Below the pieces are notes generated by a model, which saw nothing but the letters and a program-made list of their open reading frames with translations, ran no database searches and had not been told where the DNA came from. This document shows positions 24,775-33,541 of a stretch of DNA of 64,000 nt, piece after piece (positions within the stretch are counted from its first letter, which is position 1; the number at the start of each line of letters is the position of its first letter). The position numbers and the translations under genes were made by a program. The stretch comes from Longispora sp047121295 (GTDB taxonomy: Bacteria; Actinomycetota; Actinomycetes; Mycobacteriales; Micromonosporaceae), in NCBI RefSeq assembly GCF_047121295.1, contig NZ_CP139447.1, forward strand, positions 5,456,001-5,520,000. The letters run 5' to 3'.

Positions 24775-24858
24775 ATGGACGGCGTGTGGCTCAGGGCGAG
24801 AAATCAGCGGAAATCGCGGGAGCGGGGTGCCGCCGACATATTCAGGGCGGTGAGTTGA
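24775..24858 (+). CDS. Possible SOS-regulated 27-aa peptide
   Basis: An ATG follows GGGGGAGAAG (ribosome-binding site) 28 nt after the LexA-like box. The 27-codon frame gives a basic peptide beginning MDGVWLRARNQRKS, and it overlaps the 3' end of dnaE2 in antisense by 55 bp. SOS-induced peptides of similar size, such as the cell-division inhibitor SidA of Caulobacter, exist, but I see no sequence relation and no membrane helix. The spacing of box, -10, ribosome-binding site and ATG is the only support. Confidence 0.35.
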   Translation: MDGVWLRARNQRKSRERGAADIFRAVS

Positions 24859-27800
24859 TCGGCGGCCACGCCGATCGATCCGTCGACGTTCTGCAACCGG
24901 CCCCGGACCAGCAGCGCCGGGGCGGTGCGCGCGATCCGGGCGTAGCGCCGGAGCAGGCCCGGCGTGCAGATCACGTTGGCCTGCCCGGTCTCGTCCTCCA
25001 GGTTGACGAACACGATCCCCCCGGCGGTCTCCGGGGCCTGCCGGTGGGTCACGATCCCGCCGACCAGGACCCGGCTCCCGTCGGGGGCGTTCCGCAGCTC
25101 GTCGACGGGCACCGCGCCCCGGGCCCGCAGCCAGTCCCGGAGGAACTGCACCGGGTGGCTGTCCGGCGAGCTGCCCGTGGCCCACAGGTCGGCGGCGGCC
25201 AGCTCGGCCTCACTCATCCCGGGCAGGGTCGGCGCGTGCGTGCCCACCACCGTGCCCGGTAGCCGGTCGGGGGTGTCGCGGGCCGCCGCGCCCGCCGTCC
25301 ACAGCGCCCGCCGCCGGTCCAGCCCCAGGCCCGCGAACGCCCCGGCCGTCGCCAGGTTGCCGAGCTGCGCCTCGGTGAGTCCGGCCCGCCGGGCCAGGTC
25401 GGTCAGCCCGGTGTAGGGCTGTCCGGCGGCGATCCGGGCGGCCACCTCCGCCCCGATCCCCCGGACCTGGTCCAGCCCCAGCCGCACCGCCGGCCCGCCG
25501 GCGCCCCAGGTCCGGGGCGGGGCCGTGGCCGGGGCCGCCGTGCCCGTCCCCGAGAGGCCGGTGATCGCCGCGCTGGCGTTGACGTCCACGCCGAGGACGG
25601 GCACCCCGTGCCGGCGGGCGTCGCCGAGCAGGCTGTTCGTGGAGTAGAAGCCCATCGGCTGGGAGCGGACCAGGGCCGCCGTGAACGCCGCCGGGTAGTA
25701 GCGCTTGAGGTGCGCGGAGGCGTAGACGATGAAGGCGAACGACAGCGAGTGCGACTCGGGGAAGCCGTAGCCGGCGAACGCCTCCAGCCGGCGGTAGAGG
25801 TCGTCGGCCATCGCGCCGGTGATGCCGTTGTCGGCCAGGCCGGCGTAGAACCGGTCCCGGAGTTCGCGCATCCGGGCGTGCGACCGCTTGGAGCCCATCG
25901 CCTGGCGGAGCTGGTCGGCCTCGGAGGCGGTGAAGTTCGCGCAGTCCACGGCCAGCTGCATCATCTGCTCCTGGAACAGCGGCACGCCCTTGGTCCGCTC
26001 CAGCGCCTTCTCCATCAGCGGGTGCGGGTAGGTCACCTCCTCCTGGCCGTTCGCGCGGCGGATGTAGGGGTGCACGGCCCCGCCCTGGATCGGACCGGGG
26101 CGGACCAGGGCGATCTGCACCACCAGGTCGTAGAAGCACTTCGGCTTCAGCCGGGGGGCGAGCTGGATCTGCGCCCGGCTCTCCACCTGGAACAGCCCGA
26201 TCGAGTCGCCCGCGCGGATCATCGCGTAGATCTCCTGGTCGTCGGGCGGGAGCTGGCCGAGGTCCACCGTGGTGCCGTGGTGGTCGCGCACCAGGTCCAC
26301 CGCGTGGTGCAGCGCGGTGAGCATGCCCAGGCCCAGCAGGTCGAACTTCACCAACCCCGTCGCCGCGCAGTCGTCCTTGTCCCACTGCAGGACCGTCCGG
26401 TTCTCCATCCGGGCCCATTCGACGGGTACGACCTCGATCACCGGTCGGTCGCAGATCACCATCCCGCCCGAGTGGATGCCCAGGTGCCGGGGCGCCCCCA
26501 CCAGCGCCGCCGCGTAGGTGGCCACGTCGGCGGGCAGGTCCGCAGGCCACGGGCCGCCCCGGTGGCCCTGGCCGGCCGTCCACGCGTCGGCCTGGCCGGG
26601 CGAGTAGCCCAGCGCGCGGGCCGCGTCCCGGATCGCCGAGCGCCGGCGGTAGGTGATGACGTTGGCGACCTGCGCGGTGTGCGTCCGGCCGTGCTTGTCG
26701 AAGAGGTACTGGATCACCTCCTCGCGCCGGCCGTTCTCGATGTCCAGGTCGATGTCGGGCGGCCCGACCCGCACGTCGCTGAGGAACCGCTCGAACAGCA
26801 GCCCGTACCCGATCGGGTCGGCCTTCGTGATGCCCAGCGTGTAGCAGACCACCGAGTTGGCCGCCGAGCCCCGGCCCTGCACGAGGATGTCGTTGCGCTC
26901 GCAGAACTGGACGATGTCCCAGACGATGAGGAAGTACCCGGGGAAACGCAGCCGTTCGATCATGTCGAGCTCGTAGTCGAGCTGCTCGCGGGCCTCCTCG
27001 TCGTCGGGGCCGTAGCGGCGTTCCAGTCCCTCGCTCGCTTTCACGCGCAGCCAGGAGTCCTCGGTCTCCCCGGGCGGCACCGGGAACGGCGGCAGGTCCG
27101 GGGCGACCAGCTTCAGGTCGAAGGCCAGCTCGGCGGCGATGTCGACCGTCCGGGTCACCGCGTCCGGCCAGGCCCCGAACCGGGCACGCATCTCCGCCGC
27201 CGACCGCAGGTGCGCGGTGGGCGCGGGCGGCAGCCAACCGTCCATCTCGTCCAGCGAACGCCGGGCCCGCACCGCCGCGACCAGTTGCGCCAGCCGGTGC
27301 CCCGCCGGCCGGGCGTAGTGCACGGCGTTCGTGGCCACCAGCCCCAGCCCCAGCTCCCGGGCCAGGCCCGCGAGGACGTCGTTGCGGTCGAAGTCGTCCA
27401 GGTAGCCGTGGTCGGTGAGCTCGACCTCGACGCTCTCGCGTCCGAAGAGGCGGACCAACGTCTCCAGTTCCTCGCGGGCCGCCTCCGCCCCGCCCGTCTC
27501 CAGCGCCCGACGGACCGCGCCCTTGCGGCAGCCGGTGAGCACCAGGACGTGGCCGCGCAGGTCGGCGGCCAGTTCGTCCAGGTCGTAGCTGGGCCGGCCC
27601 TTCTCGCCGCCCCGGAGCTGGGCCGTGCCGATGGCCGACGACAGCCGGGCATAGCCCTCGGTGCCCCGGGCCAGCAGGAGCAGGTGACTGCCGCCCGGGT
27701 CGGGCGCCCCGGCCACCGTCGCCGGAAGGTCCAGGGACAGCTCCGCGCCGAACACCGCCTTCAGGCCGGCGGCGCGGGCGGCCTCGTTGAAGCGGACCAC

Positions 27801-28184
27801 GCCGTACATGCCGTCGTGGTCGGTGAGGGCCAGCGCCGGCAGGCCCAGCCGGACGGCCTCGGCGACCAGGTCCTCCGGGGAGGACGCGCCGTCGAGGAAG
27901 GAGAAGTTCGAGTGGGCGTGCAGTTCGGCGTAGTCGCCGACCGGGGGTCGTTCCGGGGCCTTCGGCGGGCGCGACCCCGCCGGGCGGGCGCCCGGCCCGG
28001 CGGCGGGTTCCTGGCCGGCGCTCAGCGGGTCGGCCATCAGCCCGCGCAGCTCGCGCCAGGTGTGCGGCGCGCTGCCGCCCCACCGCTGATCGGTCAACCG
28101 CTCACCGCCGGGACCGGGAGCAGGCCCGGCACCGGGGCCCCGCCGCCCGCCAGGACCCGGCCGCCCGTCGTCGGGGTCAGTCAT
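24804..28184 (-). CDS. dnaE2: Error-prone DNA polymerase DnaE2
   Basis: The 1126-aa protein has a Pro/Gly-rich N-terminus (about 80 residues). A PHP domain follows (YAELHAHSNFSFLDGASSPEDL, then ALTDHDGMYG). The DNA polymerase III alpha palm carries the catalytic aspartates in PPDIDLDIENGRREEV, and then come the tandem HhH and the OB domain (VLVGGIVTHRQAP). Its length and the EP-type C-terminus fit DnaE2, which performs mutagenic translesion synthesis with ImuA' and ImuB. The start overlaps the imuB stop by 8 bp. Expression is expected to follow the SOS promoter in front of imuA'. Confidence 0.95.
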   Translation of the reverse strand: MTDPDDGRPGPGGRRGPGAGPAPGPGGERLTDQRWGGSAPHTWRELRGLMADPLSAGQEPAAGPGARPAGSRPPKAPERPPVGDYAELHAHSNFSFLDGASSPEDLVAEAVRLGLPALALTDHDGMYGVVRFNEAARAAGLKAVFGAELSLDLPATVAGAPDPGGSHLLLLARGTEGYARLSSAIGTAQLRGGEKGRPSYDLDELAADLRGHVLVLTGCRKGAVRRALETGGAEAAREELETLVRLFGRESVEVELTDHGYLDDFDRNDVLAGLARELGLGLVATNAVHYARPAGHRLAQLVAAVRARRSLDEMDGWLPPAPTAHLRSAAEMRARFGAWPDAVTRTVDIAAELAFDLKLVAPDLPPFPVPPGETEDSWLRVKASEGLERRYGPDDEEAREQLDYELDMIERLRFPGYFLIVWDIVQFCERNDILVQGRGSAANSVVCYTLGITKADPIGYGLLFERFLSDVRVGPPDIDLDIENGRREEVIQYLFDKHGRTHTAQVANVITYRRRSAIRDAARALGYSPGQADAWTAGQGHRGGPWPADLPADVATYAAALVGAPRHLGIHSGGMVICDRPVIEVVPVEWARMENRTVLQWDKDDCAATGLVKFDLLGLGMLTALHHAVDLVRDHHGTTVDLGQLPPDDQEIYAMIRAGDSIGLFQVESRAQIQLAPRLKPKCFYDLVVQIALVRPGPIQGGAVHPYIRRANGQEEVTYPHPLMEKALERTKGVPLFQEQMMQLAVDCANFTASEADQLRQAMGSKRSHARMRELRDRFYAGLADNGITGAMADDLYRRLEAFAGYGFPESHSLSFAFIVYASAHLKRYYPAAFTAALVRSQPMGFYSTNSLLGDARRHGVPVLGVDVNASAAITGLSGTGTAAPATAPPRTWGAGGPAVRLGLDQVRGIGAEVAARIAAGQPYTGLTDLARRAGLTEAQLGNLATAGAFAGLGLDRRRALWTAGAAARDTPDRLPGTVVGTHAPTLPGMSEAELAAADLWATGSSPDSHPVQFLRDWLRARGAVPVDELRNAPDGSRVLVGGIVTHRQAPETAGGIVFVNLEDETGQANVICTPGLLRRYARIARTAPALLVRGRLQNVDGSIGVAADQLTALNMSAAPRSRDFR

Positions 28185-29709
28185 AGTCGGCCTCCAGGCG
28201 CCAGGCGCCGGCCGCGCACGAGATCAGCACCGCCCGGTCGGCGGCGAGCAGCAGCTGCAACCGGGCCTGCCGACGCCCGGCCGCCGGGTCCCACCACCGG
28301 TCGTCGGCGGGCAGCGGCCCCGCCCAGGCGAGCACCCCCGCCGACGCCCCGCCGTCGAACACGATCCGGGCCGGCGGGGCGCTCAGCTCGGCCCGGCCGG
28401 TGACGGTCACCGGCCGGCCGGCGTCGTCGAGCAGCCGGACGGCCGGCGGCGAGGGGTACACGGTGGACGGATACGGGGCCGGCAGCGCCCCCGGCCAGGG
28501 CCGGTCCGTCGGCCGGTCCGCCCCGCGCTCGTCCCCCCACGGCACGAGCCGGACCCGCTCGCCCGGGTCGCGCCCGCCGTCGAGGACCGGGGCCACCACC
28601 GCCTCGGGGCCGAGCAGGCCCTGGAGCCGGGCGGCGGCCCGGTACGCGCGGTCGCGGTCGTCGCCCTCCCCGCCCCACAGCCCCGGTTGCAGCGCCCCGG
28701 CGGTGACGACGCCCTCGGGGACCAGCCGCAGCCGGGCGATCGCGGACGGTTCCCCGCCCCGCCGGGCGGTGTGGGTCAGCCAGCCGTCGAGCTGCCAGCG
28801 CAGCCGGTCGGACACGTCCTGCGCCCGCAGCAGCGCGTCGTGCCGCCAGACCCGGCGCAGTTCGACCCCGGCGGTGGTGGTGGCCTCGATGACGAGCCGG
28901 GTACAGGCCAGCCCGTGCCCGGCCAGCAGCTCCACCAGCCGCTCGGCGAGCCCCCGGGCCGCGAACGCCGCCGCGTCGACCCGGTCCAGCGGGTCGTCGA
29001 AGGCCTGGTCGACCTCCAGCCCGAGCGGCGGGGTCCGGGGCGCGAGCAGCCGTTCGTCGCGGCCCGAGGCCAGCGCGTGCGCGAGGGCCCCGTCCGCGCC
29101 GAACCGGGCGCCCACGTCCCCGGCCGGCAGCTCCGCGAACGCCCCCAGCGTCGTGATGCCCAGCCGGCGGAGCAGCCCGACCAGCTCGGGCCGGCCGAGC
29201 AGTCCGACGTCGAGGCCGGCGAGGAACCGGGCGCTGTCGCCCGGCGGGACGACCGCGCCGGTCAGGGCGGCCAGGGCGGCGGCGTGCACCCCGTCGGCGA
29301 TCCCGACCTGGGCCTCCACGTCGCAGGCGAGGGCCAGCTTGTCGACGATGGTCTCGCCGGCCTGCTCCTCGCCGCCGTACCACCCCGCCGGCCCCCGGGC
29401 GGCCAGCGCGCACGAGCCGGGCCGCAGCACCTGCACCCCGGCGGCCAGGTCCTCCAGCGCGGCGACCACCGGCTCGAAGGCGACGGCGTCACGGGCCGGG
29501 TCGTGCTCGAAGACCGCCATGTCGGGACACAGCGCCTGGGCGTCGCGTTTGCGCTGCCCGGGCCGGACGCCGGCCGCGCGGGCCGCCGGGCCGGCGTGCA
29601 GCACCCGGTTCAGCCGCAGGACGGCGACCGGGGAGTGCACGTCGGTGTCGGTGGCCCGGCACGCGGCGGTCACCGGCCAGTCCGGACACCACACCACCAT
29701 GGCCCGCAT
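28177..29709 (-). CDS. imuB: ImuB, catalytically inactive Y-family polymerase homolog
   Basis: The 510-aa protein has the Y-family fold but lacks the acidic catalytic triad: MVVWCPDWPVTAA stands where active enzymes have an Asp-bearing DxDxF motif. FLAGLDVGLLGRPELVGLLRRLGITTLGAFAELP is the helix-hairpin-helix region. The C-terminal 150 residues are the ImuB-specific part that bridges the beta clamp and DnaE2. ATG 29709 directly follows the imuA' stop (TAGATG). Confidence 0.93.
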   Translation of the reverse strand: MRAMVVWCPDWPVTAACRATDTDVHSPVAVLRLNRVLHAGPAARAAGVRPGQRKRDAQALCPDMAVFEHDPARDAVAFEPVVAALEDLAAGVQVLRPGSCALAARGPAGWYGGEEQAGETIVDKLALACDVEAQVGIADGVHAAALAALTGAVVPPGDSARFLAGLDVGLLGRPELVGLLRRLGITTLGAFAELPAGDVGARFGADGALAHALASGRDERLLAPRTPPLGLEVDQAFDDPLDRVDAAAFAARGLAERLVELLAGHGLACTRLVIEATTTAGVELRRVWRHDALLRAQDVSDRLRWQLDGWLTHTARRGGEPSAIARLRLVPEGVVTAGALQPGLWGGEGDDRDRAYRAAARLQGLLGPEAVVAPVLDGGRDPGERVRLVPWGDERGADRPTDRPWPGALPAPYPSTVYPSPPAVRLLDDAGRPVTVTGRAELSAPPARIVFDGGASAGVLAWAGPLPADDRWWDPAAGRRQARLQLLLAADRAVLISCAAGAWRLEADYD

Positions 29710-30501
29710 CTACCCCACCACCCTCAGCTCCGCACCCCGAAAACCCTCTTTTCCGGGTACGGCGACACCTGCCCCAGTCCCGGCCGGCGACCCGCCGGTA
29801 CCCGTCTGATCGGGTTTCTGGCCCAGCCGCAGCGTCGCCCGCACCGGCCGCCCCGGCCCCCGCGCCGTGACGGTCAGCTCCCGGTACCGCAGCCGGCCCC
29901 GTCCCGGCCGCAGCCCGTGCCAGGCGGTCCGCTCCGGCTCCAGGACCAGGTCGGCCCCCGGCCACGGCACCGCGCCGTAGCCGATCAGCACCCCGCCGCG
30001 CTGCCGGGCCCGGGCCTCCAGCCGGCCGGCCAGCCGGGCGGGCACGGCGCCCGCGGGCGCGGCCACCACGAGGTCGAACCCGTCGAGCAGCGCCGAGACG
30101 GCCTCGGGCCAGCTCGCCCCCGGGTGGGGCACCAGCGCGAGCCGGTCCAGCACCACCCCGGCGTCGGCGGCGGCCAGCGCGCTGAGCCCCGGCAGCCCGA
30201 CGACGGCGCACCACGCGCCGGCCCCCGACGCCCCGGCCAGCAGCTCGATCAGCAGCCCTGTCGAGCCGGTGAGCGCCACGGTGCTCCCCCGGCGCAGCCC
30301 GCCGGGCAGCAGCCCCGCGCACCGGGCCGTCACCGGCAGCGTCCGGGCCCCGGAGCCACCCCCGGCGTCCGGCGCGGCGGTCGCCGTCCGCACCGCGCCG
30401 GCCAGGGCCGGTGAACGCAACAACCCGGTCACCACCGCCCGTCGCGGGTCGGCGTCGCCACCCTCGGCTGCGAACGCGGCAACTCGACCCACCTCGCACA
30501 C
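29710..30501 (-). CDS. imuA: ImuA' RecA-like accessory protein of the mutasome
   Basis: The 263-aa protein is similar to actinobacterial ImuA'. A weak RecA-like core begins with LLPGGLRRGSTVALTGSTGLLIELLAG, whose Walker-A-like loop lacks the Lys-Thr. The rest is an Ala/Gly-rich segment and a basic C-terminus. It recruits ImuB and DnaE2 at lesions. The GTG at 30501 or the next GTG at 30492 may be the true start. The LexA-like box lies 59-74 bp upstream. Confidence 0.85.
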   Translation of the reverse strand: MCEVGRVAAFAAEGGDADPRRAVVTGLLRSPALAGAVRTATAAPDAGGGSGARTLPVTARCAGLLPGGLRRGSTVALTGSTGLLIELLAGASGAGAWCAVVGLPGLSALAAADAGVVLDRLALVPHPGASWPEAVSALLDGFDLVVAAPAGAVPARLAGRLEARARQRGGVLIGYGAVPWPGADLVLEPERTAWHGLRPGRGRLRYRELTVTARGPGRPVRATLRLGQKPDQTGTGGSPAGTGAGVAVPGKEGFRGAELRVVG

Positions 30502-30559
30502 CCCCAGACAGAAACACCCAGCTCACCGGGGGTACGAAGATCCTTGCTCCCCTCGACTA

Positions 30560-30575
30560 TCGCACACTAGTACGA
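30560..30575 (-). promoter_or_regulatory. LexA (SOS) box of the imuA'-imuB-dnaE2 operon
   Basis: TCGCACACTAGTACGA keeps TCG-x-AC-N4-GT-x-CGA (10 of 12 consensus positions). It is centred in the 258-bp gap before imuA'. Its right half GTACGA is identical to that of the box at 24731. Confidence 0.75.
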
Positions 30576-30759
30576 AACTTGTGGGCTCAGGTGGGGTAAA
30601 AAGTGGCCGCCAAGAGAGCGCCCACGGGACACTCTCCGCCACCCCGACCACGGGGTCGACGAACCGACATTTCCCTCGGCGCCGACCGGCCGGGACGCCC
30701 CGGAGGAGCCGCCCCACGCGCCACCCGGAGCCGCGCCGCGCGGGCGCCCGGGGCTCGGG

Positions 30760-32430
30760 TCAGGCCGCGTCCAGGTCCAGCATCCCCGCCCGGTGCAGAT
30801 ACCCCCGGGCCGCCGCCACCGCCTCCGCCGTCGTGTCGTACACCCGCCCCGCCGCCCGCAGCCGGCTGAGCACCCCGATCGCCTCCAGGGTCCGGGAGTG
30901 CGCCTCGTCGATCCCGGACACGTAGACGGCGATGCCGTGCCGTTCGAGGCGTTCGACGGCGTCGCGGAGCACCCGGGCCCCCGTGCCGTCCACTGTCGAC
31001 ACCCGGGACAGCCGCAGGATCAGCACCCGGACGTCGGGCACCTCGGACAGCTCGGTCAGGAACCGGTGCGCGGCGCCGAAGAACAGCGGGCCGTCGAGGC
31101 GGTAGGTGACGATGTGCTCGGCGAGCAGGTGGTCGGGGACGTCGAGGGGCACCTGTTCGACCCGGACGGCGCGGGCGATGGCGCTGATCGCGAGCAGGCA
31201 GGCGACGACGAGGCCGATCCCGACGGCGGAGACCAGGTCGAGGGCGAGGGTGGCCCCGGCGGTCAGGGCCATGATCAGTGCGTCGGCCCGGGTGGACCGG
31301 GCCAGCACGGCCAGCGAGCCGATCTCGACCATCCGGATCGCGGTGGCCAGCAGCACCCCGGCCAGGGCGGCGAGCGGGATGTGCGCGACGAGCGGGGCGG
31401 CGGCCAGCATGACCACGGCCAGGGCGGCGGCGTGGGTGAGGGCGGCCAGCCGGGACCGGGCGCCGAACCGGACGTTGAGGGCGGTGCGCGCGATGACCCC
31501 GCTGTTGGGCAGGCCGCCGAACAGCGGGGTGACCAGGTTGGCGAGGCCCTGGCCGAAGAGTTCCCGGTCGGGGTCGTGCCGCTGGCCGACCGTCATCCGG
31601 TCGGCGACGGTGGCCGACAGCAGGCTCTCCAGGGCCGCGAGCGCGGCGACGGCCCCGGCGGCGGTGAGCAGCGCCGGTACCGCCGAAGGGTCGAAGAAGG
31701 CCAGCGACGGCGCCGGCAGCGTGGCCGGCAGCGCGCCGATCCGGGCGACGTCGAGGCCGGCGAGCTCGGCGAGCAGGGTGGCCGCGCCGACCGCGAGCAG
31801 CGAGAACGGCACCCCGGGCCGCCACCGGCCCCCGACCAGCATCGCGAGCACGACGAAGACCGCCAGCGCCGTCCCGGCCCAGTGCGGGGGTCCGTGGATC
31901 GCGTGCCAGGCCGCCATGATCACGTGGTCGTGGTGCGAGGCGCGCACGCCGAGGGCGGCGGGGACCTGTTGCAGGAAGATGACGGCGGCGATCCCGACCG
32001 TGAAGCCCTCCACGACGGGGGCCGGCACGTAGCGGGCGAACCGGCCGGCGCGGGCGAGGGCCAGGCCGATCAGGGCGACGCCGGCGAGCAGCCCGACGGT
32101 GAGCACCCCGCCGGGGCCGAACTGGTGCACGATCGGCACCAGGACCACGGTCATCGCGCCGGTCGGCCCGGACACCTGGAGGTTCGAGCCGCCGAACAGC
32201 GCGGCGAGGACCCCGGCGACGATCGCGGTGGCCAGGCCGGCGGCCGCGCCGAGCCCGGAGGACACCCCGAAGCCGAGGGCGAGGGGCAGGGCGACGACGG
32301 CGACGGTGAGGCCGGCGAACACGTCGCGGCGCGGCTGCCGACGCATGGCGGCCAGGTCGGCCAAGGCCGGGAGCAGGCCGCGCAGCCGCGCCCCGCTGGC
32401 CGACAAGGTGTACACGATCGCTCCCGGCAC
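30760..32430 (-). CDS. SulP-family anion transporter with STAS domain
   Basis: The transporter core spans about residues 20-410 with 12-14 hydrophobic segments: DVFAGLTVAVVALPLALGFGVSSGLGAAAG, FGGSNLQVSGPTGAMTVVL and GLANLVTPLFGGLPNSGVIARTALN are SulP signatures. The C-terminal STAS domain (about 440-540) has VLILRLSRVSTVDGTGARVL. It moves sulfate, bicarbonate or similar anions; the substrate is not determinable. GTG 32430 is preferred because GGGGGA lies 8 nt upstream; the frame is open further, to a TTG at 32493. Confidence 0.9.
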   Translation of the reverse strand: MPGAIVYTLSASGARLRGLLPALADLAAMRRQPRRDVFAGLTVAVVALPLALGFGVSSGLGAAAGLATAIVAGVLAALFGGSNLQVSGPTGAMTVVLVPIVHQFGPGGVLTVGLLAGVALIGLALARAGRFARYVPAPVVEGFTVGIAAVIFLQQVPAALGVRASHHDHVIMAAWHAIHGPPHWAGTALAVFVVLAMLVGGRWRPGVPFSLLAVGAATLLAELAGLDVARIGALPATLPAPSLAFFDPSAVPALLTAAGAVAALAALESLLSATVADRMTVGQRHDPDRELFGQGLANLVTPLFGGLPNSGVIARTALNVRFGARSRLAALTHAAALAVVMLAAAPLVAHIPLAALAGVLLATAIRMVEIGSLAVLARSTRADALIMALTAGATLALDLVSAVGIGLVVACLLAISAIARAVRVEQVPLDVPDHLLAEHIVTYRLDGPLFFGAAHRFLTELSEVPDVRVLILRLSRVSTVDGTGARVLRDAVERLERHGIAVYVSGIDEAHSRTLEAIGVLSRLRAAGRVYDTTAEAVAAARGYLHRAGMLDLDAA

Positions 32431-32510
32431 CGGGCTTCCCCCATCACTCGGTGTTCCAGATATCTCACCTAAAGTAGTGGATAGGCTACCCAAAGTACTG
32501 GAGATAGAAC

Positions 32511-32527
32511 ATGAACACCAAGTTCAT
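32511..32527. promoter_or_regulatory. Palindrome ATGAAC-N5-GTTCAT between divergent genes
   Basis: The perfect 6-bp half-sites lie in the AT-richer 235-bp region between the SulP and LPxTG genes, a typical operator layout. No regulator can be assigned. Confidence 0.35.
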
Positions 32528-32665
32528 TTTCCGGTACCCGGGAGGTCGGGCCCCCGACCGACGGCCCCCACGAGATGCCGGAAAACGCACCCGGACGGCA
32601 CGGTAGGCCAGTAGAGTGCCGTAAATTGTGTGTTTTCTACGTCTGAATATATTTCGGGGGTTTTT

Positions 32666-33454
32666 GTGCGAAGGTCGGACCGGAGGGGGCTCCGGGTCAC
32701 CGTGGCCCTGGGCGCGCTGCTGTTGACCGGGCTCGTCGGCCTGGTCGGGCTGTCGACGACGGCGAAGGCCGCCACGACCATTCCGATCAACCCGGGGAAC
32801 GTCCCCGCCACCGCCCAGGGGTTCCAGGACCACTCGTGTGACAACATCCCCGGCGGTGCCAGCGACACCCTGGACGGCTGGGTGTTCGTCCTGCCCGGCA
32901 ACGACTCGGAGTTCGTGTCGCTGACCTTGACCTTCAAGAAGCCCGACAACTCCGTCGTCATGCTGACCATCCCCACCGACGGCGGCGGGATCCTCGGTGG
33001 ACCGGGCACCTCCAAGGCCTACATCCAGACCCAGCCCGGCTGGACCCTGACCGGGGGCACGGCGAACATCACCGGCACGACGCCGCCGAGCGGCAACTTC
33101 AACCTGACGCACACGTGCCCGACGACGGGCGGGCCGACCCCGACCCCCACGCCGACCCGGACCCCGACGTCCACACCCACCGCCACTCCGACTCCGACGC
33201 CGACGCACACGCCCACCCCGACTCCGACCGCGACTCCGACGCCCACCCCGTCCGCGTCGCCGAGCCCGTCGCCGTCGCCGACCACCCCGGTCCCGTCGGT
33301 GAGCCCGTCGTCTCCCCCGCCGCCGGCATCGGGCCTGCCGATCACCGGCACCGGGGTGCTGGCGATGGTGGCCGTGGCCGCGGCGCTGATCGCGACCGGT
33401 ATCGCGCTGCGCACCGTGAACCGCAGGCGCCCCGACTCCGGGGCCGCCGGGTAA
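32666..33454 (+). CDS. LPxTG surface protein, paralog family member 1
   Basis: The 262-aa protein starts at GTG 32666 behind a GGGGG ribosome-binding site. A signal peptide ends near TTAKA. The unique domain (about 36-150) has TTIPINPGNVPATAQGFQDHSC, TLDGWVFVLPGN and FNLTHTCPTTGG, shared with the proteins at 38007 and 42149. A Thr-Pro stalk (about 155-215) leads to the sorting signal LPITG, membrane helix and RRR tail. A class F sortase encoded at 41.5 kb is a candidate to anchor it. The domain family is unknown to me; its two Cys probably pair. Confidence 0.85.
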   Translation: MRRSDRRGLRVTVALGALLLTGLVGLVGLSTTAKAATTIPINPGNVPATAQGFQDHSCDNIPGGASDTLDGWVFVLPGNDSEFVSLTLTFKKPDNSVVMLTIPTDGGGILGGPGTSKAYIQTQPGWTLTGGTANITGTTPPSGNFNLTHTCPTTGGPTPTPTPTRTPTSTPTATPTPTPTHTPTPTPTATPTPTPSASPSPSPSPTTPVPSVSPSSPPPPASGLPITGTGVLAMVAVAAALIATGIALRTVNRRRPDSGAAG

Positions 33455-33459
33455 CGAGA

Positions 33460-33492
33460 GGTGCCGGGAGGCCTGACCCGCCTCCCGGCACC
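33460..33492. terminator. Perfect 13-bp hairpin between convergent genes
   Basis: GGTGCCGGGAGGC (33460-33472) pairs with GCCTCCCGGCACC (33480-33492). It lies 6 bp after the LPxTG gene stop and 50 bp from the stop of the convergent metalloprotease. Confidence 0.7.
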
Positions 33493-33541
33493 CGACCAGG
33501 ACCCGTCGCCGGTCACCCGGCGGCGGGTCCCGCCGTTTCCC

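Larger units (their letters stand above)
24548..24803. other. Intergenic region between pst operon and dnaE2
   Basis: The 256 bp are less GC-rich than the neighbours. They hold the promoter region of the pst operon (minus strand), a PHO-box-like motif, and on the plus strand a LexA-like box with -10, a ribosome-binding site and the start of a very short frame. The dnaE2 stop bounds it on the right. Confidence 0.6.

Noticed and set aside
25608..28403. Open frame of over 900 codons on the plus strand opposite dnaE2
   Set aside because: The minus strand encodes a full DnaE2 with catalytic motifs; the plus frame is a shadow.
33125..33290. Repeated CCGAC/CCACG units that look like a tandem repeat or microsatellite
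   Set aside because: They encode the Thr-Pro stalk of an LPxTG protein; similar DNA occurs at 38440-38600 for the same reason.
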